From contig JAOAHW010000050.1 in NCBI GenBank assembly GCA_026415015.1, positions 1 to 28,169 of the forward strand: 28,169 nucleotides of DNA, in the 5' to 3' direction. Numbering within the stretch: position 1 is the first letter of the stretch; each line of letters starts with the position of its first letter. The stretch comes from Syntrophorhabdaceae bacterium. GTDB lineage: Bacteria; Desulfobacterota; Syntrophorhabdia; Syntrophorhabdales; Syntrophorhabdaceae. Position numbers and translations under genes: made by a program. The notes under the pieces are model-generated. The model had not been told where the DNA came from, did no database searches, and was given only the letters and a program-made list of their open reading frames with translations. Of this stretch, positions 15,779 through 24,004 are shown piece after piece.

Positions 15779-17887
15779 CTATGTATCTATATTAAAACGG
15801 GCGACCTCATTCTTTAGATTTTTTATTGCCTCATTTAGCTGTTGGGTCACCTTTTTAAACTCTATCATAAGCTCCCTTGTGTATCTTGTTGTCTCGTTTA
15901 CCTGTTCTATGGCAGTACTTATTTGTGCTGCACTTTCAGTTTGCATCTGCATACCTTCATTTACCACCTCAAACTGAGGGACAAGCTGCTGTGTGTGCTC
16001 TATGGCAGCAAGCAAGTCAACAGATATCTCGGCAATCTTCTCTGTGCTCATCTTTGTCTGTTCTGTAAATGCCTCAACAGCATTAACCCCTGCCTTCATT
16101 GCCTCTTGGGTCTCATTAATCATGGTCTCTATATCAATGGCAGCAAGGGCTGTCTGGTCTGCAAGGCGCCTTATCTCTCTGGCAACCACTGAAAAGCCGA
16201 TCCCGTATTCACCTGCTTTTTCAGCCTCAATGGCAGCGTTGAGGGACAGGAGATTTATCTGGTTAGCGATCTTTGTAATGGTTATAATTATCTGGGCTAC
16301 ATCCTCCATCTTTTCATCAACAATCCTCATCTTCTCAGAGCTCTCAGATATATGTCTATAGAGGTCTTTCATGGTGTCGTTTATGTTTGTCAGACTTCTC
16401 ATGCTCCCCTTGGAGAGTTCCGCTGCCTTTGATGCCATCTCTGCTACCTTACCCATAGTCTTGGCAAACTCCTGGGATGTAGCCTTTATCTCCCTACTTG
16501 TTGCACTCACCTCGTTTATAGAAGAGGCCTGTTCAGACACTGCAGACTCGAGATTCTCTGAAGACGTGGCTATCTTATTTGATGCGTCTGTAACCTGTCT
16601 CCCTGACCTTCCGATCTGATTTAAAAGGGAGACGATGTTTGATGCCATTGTCTTTATGGACCTGATAAGTAGGACTGACTCATCACGGACAGTCTTGTCC
16701 TCGCCTTCACCAGGAGAATCCATATTTTTTATAGACTCTATCTGTTCCATTGCCTTCTGGATATTGCCAGATGCAATGTCTCCTGCAATATTCATAACCT
16801 TTTCCAATGGTCTTGTAATGTCAATGTTTATTAAAAAAACCACAATTACTGCAAATATTATAGATAATATACTAAGTGACAGGGCAATCAACCTCTTGGT
16901 ATCATATCGATCTAATCTTTTTTTGAGCATAAATTGTAACTCTGTTAATGAGTTATTCTGCAGATTTGAGGCTAATAGGGCAAGTTCCCTACTTTTTTCC
17001 CGGATCTCGTCATTTGATATATTTGCAGAGGGGTCATCGATAAACATTTTAAGCAAAAAGCTAAGGGAATTAACAGTAGATTGATACTGGGAGAATGCGG
17101 GCATTACATTTGTTTTCAGAGTAGGGTTTTCACCGTAATAGTTCTCGTCCTCTTTTATAGATGTCACGATGCCCTCCCTGATATGCTCAAGGTCATCCTC
17201 GATCCTTGTTATAAATCCAAGGATAAAGGCATTGTCTTTTGGGGCTAATCTTTTTTTATTTCTTATCTCTTCACTGAAAAGCACAAACTCCCCTATCCGC
17301 TGTTTGGATTTTGATAACTTTAATATAGAGGCATCGATGAGATAGTATGTATCAAGGTCAGTATCAAGGACTACATTGGATGTATCTCCAATACGCCTTA
17401 TAAGTGTCTGTAAAGATTGTATCAATTCGCTGTGTTCCTGGTCATTAACCTCCACTGTTTTGTCTTTCCATGTGGATACAAGTGTCTTCCAGTTATTGTA
17501 TAAGACTGGGGGATAATTCTGCTCAAGGGCACTTTTCTTAAGATTTTCTTCATCGATCTTTAGTGCCTTTTCATATTTACCTATATCTTTTATGAGTCTT
17601 GAAAAGGTTTCATCTATCTTTTTCTCAGTCTGTAAGATACTATCATTGACTTCTTTATCACCTTTTAGATAAATACGGGTGAGGAATTGATGAAAATATA
17701 GCTCCTCAGATAGATTCTCAAGGGGCTTCAAAACCTCACATCCCCATATCTCAAGGCGTGTAGACCTTATTCTTTCGTTGAAACCAGACACCATATAAAA
17801 CAGGAGGATGAATATGGGAAGGGCAAACATAAAGCTGCTTATCATGAGTTTGTGGAGTATCTTTAATCTATAAAAATACCTTTTCAT
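15779..17887 (-). CDS. Methyl-accepting chemotaxis protein with large helical sensor domain
   Basis: A 702-residue receptor. TM1 is about 13-34. A ~300-residue, mostly helical periplasmic region (about 35-332) contains the DTDLDTYYLID motif at 175-185, seen in long helical-bundle sensor domains. TM2 is about 333-354, followed by HAMP and the cytoplasmic coiled coil. The signalling tip (about 545-575) has the usual NLLSLNAAIEAEKAGEYG and GFSVVAREIRRLADQT sequences. The protein ends NEVARFNIDT without an NWETF-like CheR tether. Between HAMP and the coiled coil there is a charged, Pro/Gly-containing stretch (about 388-402). Its ligand cannot be read. It starts 7 bases after the first receptor gene; a second receptor at this position is extra relative to the single-receptor Pseudomonas wsp operon. 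Confidence 0.93.
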   Translation of the reverse strand: MKRYFYRLKILHKLMISSFMFALPIFILLFYMVSGFNERIRSTRLEIWGCEVLKPLENLSEELYFHQFLTRIYLKGDKEVNDSILQTEKKIDETFSRLIKDIGKYEKALKIDEENLKKSALEQNYPPVLYNNWKTLVSTWKDKTVEVNDQEHSELIQSLQTLIRRIGDTSNVVLDTDLDTYYLIDASILKLSKSKQRIGEFVLFSEEIRNKKRLAPKDNAFILGFITRIEDDLEHIREGIVTSIKEDENYYGENPTLKTNVMPAFSQYQSTVNSLSFLLKMFIDDPSANISNDEIREKSRELALLASNLQNNSLTELQFMLKKRLDRYDTKRLIALSLSILSIIFAVIVVFLINIDITRPLEKVMNIAGDIASGNIQKAMEQIESIKNMDSPGEGEDKTVRDESVLLIRSIKTMASNIVSLLNQIGRSGRQVTDASNKIATSSENLESAVSEQASSINEVSATSREIKATSQEFAKTMGKVAEMASKAAELSKGSMRSLTNINDTMKDLYRHISESSEKMRIVDEKMEDVAQIIITITKIANQINLLSLNAAIEAEKAGEYGIGFSVVAREIRRLADQTALAAIDIETMINETQEAMKAGVNAVEAFTEQTKMSTEKIAEISVDLLAAIEHTQQLVPQFEVVNEGMQMQTESAAQISTAIEQVNETTRYTRELMIEFKKVTQQLNEAIKNLKNEVARFNIDT

Positions 17888-17894
17888 AAAAGCC

Positions 17895-19547
17895 TCAGGA
17901 TATCTTAAATTTTGAGACCTCTTGCTGTAATATAGTTACAGCGTTATTGAGCTTTTCTGTTACACGTTTATACTCTGTGAGAGATTCCTTTGTCTGTTCC
18001 GCTGTAATGGATAGTTGACCCATGGCCTCGCTTATCTGTTGTGCACCCTCCACCTGCATCCTCATACTGTTGTTTACAACCTCAAACTGGGGGCCAAGGG
18101 CTTTAACACGGTCAATAATAGTACTTAGTTGCCCACCTATCTTGTCTATATACTCAACACCCCTTCTTACACCCTCTGTGAATTTATCCATCTCCATTAC
18201 CCCTGAAGACACAGATGACTGCATCTCCTTCACCATATACTCTATGTCCTTTGTGGCTATTGCTGTCTGGTCAGAAAGACGGGTGATCTCTCTTGCAACT
18301 ACAGAAAATCCCTTGCCATATTCACCAGCTTTTTCAGCCTCAATGGCAGCATTGAGGGATAAGAGGTTGGTCTGGTCTGATATCTTGTTTATAGTGGTTA
18401 CAATGCCTGATATTTTATTTGCCTTTTCGTTTATGATACCAAGTTTGGAGGATATATAGCTTGTGGCCTTTATAAATTCTCGCATAGATGATTGCATACC
18501 ATCGAGCTTGTTCCGACCCGCTTCTGTCATTGAGGCAGTATCCGATACAGTGTCACTTACCTCAAGCATGGTCTTCATAAGGTCTTGAGATGTGGCTGCT
18601 ATCTCCTTTGTCGTTGCTGTTACCTCCCTTATTGAGGCTGTCTGTTCAGCCACTGTTGCCTCAAGCTGTCTTGCAGATGCAGCAATCTGGGTTGTAGAAG
18701 AGGTCACCTGTATACCAGAGAGCTGAACCTGGCCTATAAGGGTATTTAGATTGTCTCTCATGTTGTGAAGGGAATTAAAAAGCTGGCTCAACTCATCTTT
18801 GCCTTTTGCCATTAAAAAGCCCATTTCCTCGCCTTCATCTTTCCTTAGGTCACCCTCTGCTACCCTTTTTATGCCTCTCTGAACAAGAGAGAGAGGTTCT
18901 ATTATGCTTTTTGCAAAGACCCATGACACCACTATAACAATAATTGCAATAATGAGCGTCACAATACTTAGCCACAAAGCCTTTTTACGGAATATTTTAT
19001 CAATGTCATCTATATATATACCTGAACCTATTACCCAGCCCCATGGTTCAAAACCTTTTACATATGCAAGTTTTAATGCAGCATCCTCTAAACCTGGTTT
19101 TTTCCATACATAGTCAACAAAACCTGATTTTTGACTTTTAACCTTATCGATAAAGGCTAAGATAATCTTTTTTCCATTTACATCTGTGAGCCCTGACTGG
19201 TCTTTGCCTTCAAGGCCGAAATGGGGATGGGATAGCATAAAACCTGTTAAGTCGTTAATCCAGAAGTATTCTGTTCTATCATAACGCATATGCCTTATCA
19301 GGTCCTTCACCTGTTTCTGCGCCTCTTGTTCAGTTATATTCTTTTCTTTAGATTGGGTATAATAGTAGTCGATTATATCGTAAGCTGCCTCTACCACACT
19401 CCTTGTCCTTGATTTTTTCTCTTCAAGAAGTTCCTCTTTAAGGGAGAGGAGAAAGATGGCCTCAATTATTAAAATACTGAGAAGGGATATGCCAATTATT
19501 GTCCAGATTTTAACCTTGACGCTCAGTCTTCTCGTTATATTCCCCAT
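17895..19547 (-). CDS. Methyl-accepting chemotaxis protein, single-Cache sensor (WspA-like signalling domain)
   Basis: A 550-residue receptor and the first gene of the chemosensory operon. TM1 is about 12-35. A periplasmic single-Cache (sCache_2) domain covers about 40-185, with the signature YFWINDLTGFMLSHPHF, DVNGKKII and PWGWVIGSGIYIDDID. TM2 is about 190-211, then HAMP. The tip includes ISDQTNLLSLNAAIEAEKAG at 389-408. The region after the tip (EYMVKEMQSSVSSGVMEMDK, a late QFEVVN segment and the LQQEVSKFKIS end) resembles WspA, but the sensor differs from that of WspA. There is no C-terminal pentapeptide. Cache_2 domains often bind small carboxylates; the ligand here is unknown. The start is supported by an AAGGGGG ribosome-binding site. 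Confidence 0.93.
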   Translation of the reverse strand: MGNITRRLSVKVKIWTIIGISLLSILIIEAIFLLSLKEELLEEKKSRTRSVVEAAYDIIDYYYTQSKEKNITEQEAQKQVKDLIRHMRYDRTEYFWINDLTGFMLSHPHFGLEGKDQSGLTDVNGKKIILAFIDKVKSQKSGFVDYVWKKPGLEDAALKLAYVKGFEPWGWVIGSGIYIDDIDKIFRKKALWLSIVTLIIAIIVIVVSWVFAKSIIEPLSLVQRGIKRVAEGDLRKDEGEEMGFLMAKGKDELSQLFNSLHNMRDNLNTLIGQVQLSGIQVTSSTTQIAASARQLEATVAEQTASIREVTATTKEIAATSQDLMKTMLEVSDTVSDTASMTEAGRNKLDGMQSSMREFIKATSYISSKLGIINEKANKISGIVTTINKISDQTNLLSLNAAIEAEKAGEYGKGFSVVAREITRLSDQTAIATKDIEYMVKEMQSSVSSGVMEMDKFTEGVRRGVEYIDKIGGQLSTIIDRVKALGPQFEVVNNSMRMQVEGAQQISEAMGQLSITAEQTKESLTEYKRVTEKLNNAVTILQQEVSKFKIS

Positions 19548-19573
19548 AAACTACCCCCTTCAGGCTATTCATA

Positions 19574-19634
19574 TAAAACCTTTGTGTTGCTTTGCAAAGG
19601 TTTTAAAATTCATCCTGTTCTTTTGGATGAATTT
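19574..19634 (-). repeat. Two back-to-back perfect inverted repeats upstream of the chemosensory operon
   Basis: The first pair is TAAAACCTTTG (19574-19584) with CAAAGGTTTTA (19595-19605): 11 bases, perfect, 10-base loop. The second is AAATTCATCC (19606-19615) with GGATGAATTT (19625-19634): 10 bases, perfect, 9-base loop. They abut with no gap and end 26 bases before the receptor ATG. CTTTGCAAAG (19590-19599) is itself a perfect palindrome inside the first repeat, allowing an alternative fold. No T-run follows on either strand, so they are not ordinary terminators. They may be RNA structures in the 5' leader or paired operator sites. Confidence 0.7.
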
Positions 19635-19797
19635 CACAGTTATTAAAAATACAACTTTTATCAATCCCGCTTATGCGGGTGGTATGTTTCACAGAGCAAG
19701 ACACCTGTTTCTAAGGTCTTATGTGAAATAATAACATAAATAGATTGGAAAGTATCAGGAAAAAAGGCTTTGCAAAAATAGGATGTAAACTTTTTTG

Positions 19798-19828
19798 TTG
19801 ATTTACCTATACCTGTTATTAATATAAT
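19798..19828 (+). promoter_or_regulatory. Candidate promoter of the MFS gene, possibly giving a leaderless mRNA
   Basis: A perfect TATAAT lies at 19823-19828, ending only 5 bases before ATG 19834. The best upstream -35 is TTGATT at 19798-19803 with a long 19-base spacer. If this is the active -10, transcription would begin at or next to the ATG, and no Shine-Dalgarno sequence is seen upstream. The -35 is weak, so the promoter could be elsewhere. Confidence 0.4.
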
Positions 19829-19833
19829 GTGTT

Positions 19834-21069
19834 ATGAAAAAGACTGTCCCTATCTTTCTTACGCTGGCGTCTTTATTCTGTCTCTCCATGTTCTATCGCT
19901 CCTCAAATGCTGTTATTGCCCTTGATCTCATAAGAGACCTGCATTTAAATGCCGAGACCATAGGTTTTTTAGGAGGTGCATTTTTCTATTCATTCTCATT
20001 ACTTCAGATACCTATGGGGTTATTACTCGACCGTATAGGTCCAAAGATTATCATGTCCTGCTTTGCGTTAATTGGGGCATTAGGGTCTTTTCTGTTTGCC
20101 TTTAGTAATTCTTTTTATGGGGCCTTAGTAGGGAGGGTGTTTATTGGTATAGGTATGGCTGCCATGCTCATGGGGTCCCTTAAGGTCTTGACCCTGAGGT
20201 TTAAACCTGAAAGGTTTGCAACCCTTGCAGGGCTTATGATAACAGCAGGTGCTATAGGCAGCCTTCTGTCTGCATCACCCCTTGCATTTTTTAGTTCTTT
20301 TTTGGGATGGAGGGTAACATTTATTATAACAGGGGTGATTACGGTTTTTCTGGGTATTATTCTTTTTTTTCTCCTTGGTGGCAGACGAGATGAGGTAGAA
20401 AGGCAGACAGAAGATAATATAAAGAACGGACAATTTAAGACAAAAGACTATATCAGGGCTATATTAACCAGTCATGCCTTCTGGCAGATATGTACTATGG
20501 CCTTTTTTAGATACGGAACATTTATCAGTCTCCAGGGGCTGTGGTTGGGAGTCTATCTTATGACCACCCAGGGATACACATCTCTTCAGGCAGGCAACCT
20601 GCTGATTCTTCTGGCTATAGGAAATGCCCTTGGGGCCCCTGTATCAGGTCGGATTTCAGACAAACTTATCCCTTCAAGAAAAAAAATGGTCCTCATTGGT
20701 TTAGGGACATACACGCTTCTACTTTTAGTATTAACCCTAACCCCTGATTTAAGACATCCCCTCTGGTATGGGACTTTATATTTTTTTATAGGTTTCTTCA
20801 ATGGATTCGGGACCTTACTATATTCTCATGTTAAGGAGTTATTTCCCACCTCTGTATCAGCCACAACCATGGCATGGGTCAATTTTTTTACAATGGCAGG
20901 TGGTGCTACAATTATGCCTTTAATGGGAAAGATAATAGAGTCTCTATCTGAGGCTGGCGTCAAGCCTGTCCTTGGGTATCAGATTACATTCCTTATCTGT
21001 TTTTTAAGCATGACCGCAAGCCTTATATACTATGCATTCTCTAAAACAGGTAACAAAAATAATTATTAA
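19834..21069 (+). CDS. Major facilitator superfamily transporter
   Basis: A 411-residue membrane protein with about 12 predicted transmembrane helices. The first begins right after the start (PIFLTLASLFCLSMF), which supports ATG 19834. The cytoplasmic loop between helices 2 and 3 carries the MFS motif-A-like GLLLDRIGPKIIM. A central hydrophilic loop (about 185-205, GGRRDEVERQTEDNIKNG) splits the two six-helix halves, and GRISDKLIPSRKKM repeats motif A in the second half. Such proteins move small solutes, anions or drugs by proton-linked or exchange transport; the substrate is not predictable. It stands alone, divergent from the chemosensory operon and convergent with the glycosyltransferase (22 bases between ends). 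No ribosome-binding site is visible. Confidence 0.88.
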   Translation: MKKTVPIFLTLASLFCLSMFYRSSNAVIALDLIRDLHLNAETIGFLGGAFFYSFSLLQIPMGLLLDRIGPKIIMSCFALIGALGSFLFAFSNSFYGALVGRVFIGIGMAAMLMGSLKVLTLRFKPERFATLAGLMITAGAIGSLLSASPLAFFSSFLGWRVTFIITGVITVFLGIILFFLLGGRRDEVERQTEDNIKNGQFKTKDYIRAILTSHAFWQICTMAFFRYGTFISLQGLWLGVYLMTTQGYTSLQAGNLLILLAIGNALGAPVSGRISDKLIPSRKKMVLIGLGTYTLLLLVLTLTPDLRHPLWYGTLYFFIGFFNGFGTLLYSHVKELFPTSVSATTMAWVNFFTMAGGATIMPLMGKIIESLSEAGVKPVLGYQITFLICFLSMTASLIYYAFSKTGNKNNY

Positions 21070-21091
21070 AATATCAGGAAAGGGCTACATT

Positions 21092-22189
21092 TTAGAGTCG
21101 TTTAAGCCTTTCAAAGAAATCCCTTAGGTCTTTTTTTGTCCGTTCAAGGGTATAATGGGCTGCTACCTCAAACCCCCTTTCTACACGCATATCCCTGTAT
21201 CCCTTATCCTCAATGAGCCTTAATATGCCCTCGGCAACCAGGTCAGGCCTATGGACAGGGACAAAACAGGCGAAATCCCTGTTTTCATCTAAGTCCATAT
21301 AGCTTGGTATCTCTGTTAAAATACATGGGACGCCACATGCAAGGGCCTCAATGGCTGGATAACCAAGCCCCTCTCCCACAAGGGATGTAGATATATAGAT
21401 ATCTGTCTCCCTGTAGAGGTCTGCCATCTCATCTTCATTTAAACCTACAAGATATGTGTCTACAATCCCACCTTCCATCTCTTTTTTTGTGGCCTGTGCC
21501 GGGGATACCCTTATAAATTCAATCTCCACCCCTTTATTTTTCAGAATCTCTATGGCGCTATATGTATCTGGTATGCCCTTAAAACCCACAAACATGGAGC
21601 CTACGCAGAGAATCCTTACTTTTTTACTCCATCTCCACTGTTTCCTCCCCCTGGCATGAAAGACCTTGTCATCGATACCACCCTGGATTATAGAACAATC
21701 CTGGCCGTATCTATCCTTTATGAGCCTCACAAGATGGGGTGATAGTCCTGCCTTGATGGTAGGAAGTGCATAAATAGACTCTATCTCTTTTATCCTTTTT
21801 TTGAATTTCATATTGTCTATGAATCTCCCTATGGTAGAAAAAAAACCTTTTCTATCATAGCGCTCAGACACAAACTCACCTGTAATCCTCGACATATACT
21901 CTGTTGGTTCATAGCCCTGGCAGTAATGGACTACCCTGCCTTTTCTAACATCATAGAGGCGCTTCACATCGTTGTATGCAGTGCCAACATAGACATCACA
22001 GTCAGGGAGGTCGATCAAATCCTTATTTTTAACTATAAAAGGTGTAGTCTGGAGACACCAGTCTTTTTTTACCTTTTCTGTTATAAGCATGACATCATAT
22101 CCCATCTCCTTGAGCATAACCACATGCTGGAGCATAGATTTTACACCGCCGGATACACCTATATTTCTTACAAAATAGCCTATCTTCAT
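21092..22189 (-). CDS. Glycosyltransferase family 4 (GT-B fold)
   Basis: A 365-residue retaining glycosyltransferase. The N-terminal Rossmann-like half begins MKIGYFVRNIGVSGGVKSML, with the glycine-rich acceptor loop. The C-terminal half has VRILCVGSMFVGFKGIPD, the start of the donor-binding domain, and the EGLGYPAIEALACGVPCILTE segment with the E-x7-E-type sugar-nucleotide contacts. Such enzymes act at the membrane on polysaccharide or glycolipid acceptors; donor and acceptor are unknown. Its ATG overlaps the stop of the pmbA-like gene by 4 bases (ATGA), making it the last gene of the nadK-recN-GNAT-pmbA unit. Its function looks unrelated to those neighbours. Confidence 0.88.
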   Translation of the reverse strand: MKIGYFVRNIGVSGGVKSMLQHVVMLKEMGYDVMLITEKVKKDWCLQTTPFIVKNKDLIDLPDCDVYVGTAYNDVKRLYDVRKGRVVHYCQGYEPTEYMSRITGEFVSERYDRKGFFSTIGRFIDNMKFKKRIKEIESIYALPTIKAGLSPHLVRLIKDRYGQDCSIIQGGIDDKVFHARGRKQWRWSKKVRILCVGSMFVGFKGIPDTYSAIEILKNKGVEIEFIRVSPAQATKKEMEGGIVDTYLVGLNEDEMADLYRETDIYISTSLVGEGLGYPAIEALACGVPCILTEIPSYMDLDENRDFACFVPVHRPDLVAEGILRLIEDKGYRDMRVERGFEVAAHYTLERTKKDLRDFFERLKRL

Positions 22190-23493
22190 CTTCCGCTTAT
22201 CTTTATTCCTTCTATGAGAAGGGATGGTGAGCCACAGTTACCATAAAACCTAAGGTCACTACCAACCCCGAGTACATTGTTCAATAACTCAAAGATATCC
22301 CCTGAGAAGATAACCTCTTTAAAAGGTCTGTATTCGCCTTTTTTTCGCAGATAACCAATGGCACCCAGTGAAAACTCCCCTGTTATGGGGTTTGCTGTGT
22401 GGGTCCCTATAAGCTCCTCAATTATTACAACCTCTTCCATGGTATCATCGACCACGCCCTTATCAGACTTTTCAATGTATATACCTCTTATACCGCATCG
22501 CGGCGGGTCTTTTAGCCCTGTCCTTATGCTATTTCCTGTAGATGCCCTTCCATATTTTTTCCCATAGTAGGTATCATAGAGAAATGTCTCGAATACCCCA
22601 TCCCTGACAATCCTTTTTTCCTGCCCAGGTGTGCCCTCGGCATCAAAGGCAGAGGCATCTATCCCTACCATGCCTGATTCTGTTATATTTATGTAATTAG
22701 AAAAACACCTCTTACCAATTCTGTCCTTTAATCTTGTCTTATCCTTGAAGAGACTCTCAGCAAGAAATGACCCTGATAGTATGCCTAATATATCGCATGC
22801 TGCCCTGGGTTTCAGTATCCCTTTGTATATCCCTGTATCAATTTGGGTACTGCCGAGAAAGGAGACTGCCTTTTTTGCCACCCCTTCGCCAAATCCTTTT
22901 ATATCCATCTCATTTAAAAAATGAGACCATTGCCAGTCATACCATGAGACCTCATCTGTATCTTTTGCAACGCACATACCTGATATAATATATAGTGTTT
23001 TTTTGGCCTCTACTGATATGCCCTTTGAATTGATAATCCCTGTTTCTATCTCTATCTCTTGAAGCTCACAGCCCCTTACCACTGAGATCCTTTTATCATA
23101 GTTTTTCATTATATCTTCCAGGCTTATGACCATATCCTTTTTTTTCGATTCACTGAGTATAAGCCCCTTTGAATCGTATAGATCTAATATAGGATAATCA
23201 TGTGTAGGTTCAGGAAATGCATAGTCTTTATCTTCGTCCAAAAAGGGGAGGAGCTGGCGAGCGTTATCCAACAATGATTCCAATGCCTTGTCACCCTTCT
23301 CATAAGAATATGAAAAGGCCATCTTGTTATCTTTTATAACCCTTAGGGCAACACCTTCCTCCTCTCTCAATTCAATGCTATATGTATCCAGGTCCCTGCT
23401 CTCATATTTTTTTGTCTTCTCTTTCAAAAAGAATACCTCAAAGCTATCAAACGAACCTTTTATCCCCTCTGCTATTTTTTTATAATCTATCAT
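22186..23493 (-). CDS. pmbA: PmbA/TldE family protein (TldD/TldE protease partner)
   Basis: A 435-residue member of the TldD/PmbA family. Features are the N-terminal ESRDLDTYSIELREEEGVALRV strand pair, FLEASLF-type SFLAESLFKD, the late GTHTANPITGEFSLGAIGYL motif and a VIFSGDIFELLNNVLGVGSDLRF ending. The HExxxH zinc motif of TldD is absent, so this is the TldE/PmbA-type subunit. In Enterobacteria TldD/TldE together degrade or process peptides such as microcin B17 precursors. No tldD is in the window. I prefer ATG 23493, which has AAAAGGGG at a normal distance. An earlier in-frame ATG at 23535 would add 14 residues but has no ribosome-binding site. Confidence 0.87.
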   Translation of the reverse strand: MIDYKKIAEGIKGSFDSFEVFFLKEKTKKYESRDLDTYSIELREEEGVALRVIKDNKMAFSYSYEKGDKALESLLDNARQLLPFLDEDKDYAFPEPTHDYPILDLYDSKGLILSESKKKDMVISLEDIMKNYDKRISVVRGCELQEIEIETGIINSKGISVEAKKTLYIISGMCVAKDTDEVSWYDWQWSHFLNEMDIKGFGEGVAKKAVSFLGSTQIDTGIYKGILKPRAACDILGILSGSFLAESLFKDKTRLKDRIGKRCFSNYINITESGMVGIDASAFDAEGTPGQEKRIVRDGVFETFLYDTYYGKKYGRASTGNSIRTGLKDPPRCGIRGIYIEKSDKGVVDDTMEEVVIIEELIGTHTANPITGEFSLGAIGYLRKKGEYRPFKEVIFSGDIFELLNNVLGVGSDLRFYGNCGSPSLLIEGIKISGR

Positions 23494-23551
23494 AAATAAA
23501 ACCCCTTTTCTTGCTTTTTTCATAGATTTATCCATTGATGGAATTTAGGAG

Positions 23552-24004
23552 TCAAAAGAGCTCAATCCTCATTGCTGTCTCATCACACTGAGGGAACTTG
23601 GGACACTTTATGCAATCAGACCATATCTTTTGAGGCAGGTCTTTTTTGTCGGTTATATGAAATCCGCATTTTTCAAAGAACTCTATCTGATAGGTCAAAA
23701 GAAAAACATGCTTTATCATGTATGACTTAGCCTCTTCAAGGGTTGCCTCTACAATCTTTTTACCTATGCCCTTCATCCTGTGAGTGTCCACAACGCATAT
23801 AGACCTTATCTCTGCTAAGTCCTCCCAGCATATATGGAGGGCACCTGTCCCAATAACCTTGCTGTCGTCAATATAGACAAAGTAATCTCTCATATTGTCG
23901 TAGAGTTCACCCAGTGACCTGGGCAGCATCTCTCCCTTTGAAGCAGCAGCGTTTATAATCCTATGAATCTCTTTTATATTCTCAATGGATGCCTTTTTTA
24001 GCAT
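23552..24004 (-). CDS. argA: GNAT acetyltransferase, short N-acetylglutamate-synthase-like
   Basis: A 150-residue single-domain GNAT. The acetyl-CoA binding loop is around residues 76-83 (HRMKGIGK). EMLPRSLGELYDNMRDYFVY, ALHICWEDLAEIRSI and LTYQIEFFEKCGF match the short family often annotated as ArgA-like N-acetylglutamate synthase, which replaces the classic kinase-domain ArgA in many anaerobes. The C-terminal CIKCPKFPQC places C131, C134 and C140 together, as usual in this family; a structural or metal role is possible. If correct, it acetylates glutamate to start arginine synthesis. The start lies inside the 3' end of recN (23-base overlap), and 58 bases follow before pmbA. The argA name is by family resemblance only; no arginine genes are nearby. 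Confidence 0.75.
   Translation of the reverse strand: MLKKASIENIKEIHRIINAAASKGEMLPRSLGELYDNMRDYFVYIDDSKVIGTGALHICWEDLAEIRSICVVDTHRMKGIGKKIVEATLEEAKSYMIKHVFLLTYQIEFFEKCGFHITDKKDLPQKIWSDCIKCPKFPQCDETAMRIELF

Larger units (their letters stand above)
19548..19833. other. Divergent intergenic region between chemosensory operon and MFS gene
   Basis: These 286 bases must hold the promoters of both the 10.7-kb chemosensory operon (leftward) and the transporter (rightward). I see two abutting hairpins near the operon start (listed separately). A third small stem-loop is CCCGC (19666-19670) with GCGGG (19675-19679). TTTCACA occurs twice (19633-19639, 19687-19693) and its inverse TGTGAAA once (19722-19728). 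The 10-mer GCTTTGCAAA occurs near both ends (19589-19598 and 19767-19776). A leftward sigma-70 promoter is not obvious. The best guess is TTGCAA, 15 bases, then an extended -10 TGATACTTT around 19775-19749, which I do not trust enough to list. Confidence 0.5.

Noticed and set aside
8814..19547. Flagellar/taxis chemotaxis operon controlling swimming
   Set aside because: No CheY, CheZ, CheD or flagellar genes are present, and order plus domain content match the Wsp-type alternative-function systems better.
19666..19679. REP-like element or terminator (CCCGC/GCGGG hairpin)
   Set aside because: A single 5-base stem with no T-run and no second copy noticed in the window; too little to call.
19548..19833. 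Sigma-54 promoter for the chemosensory operon
   Set aside because: No TGGCAC-N5-TTGC-like sequence was found on the minus strand.
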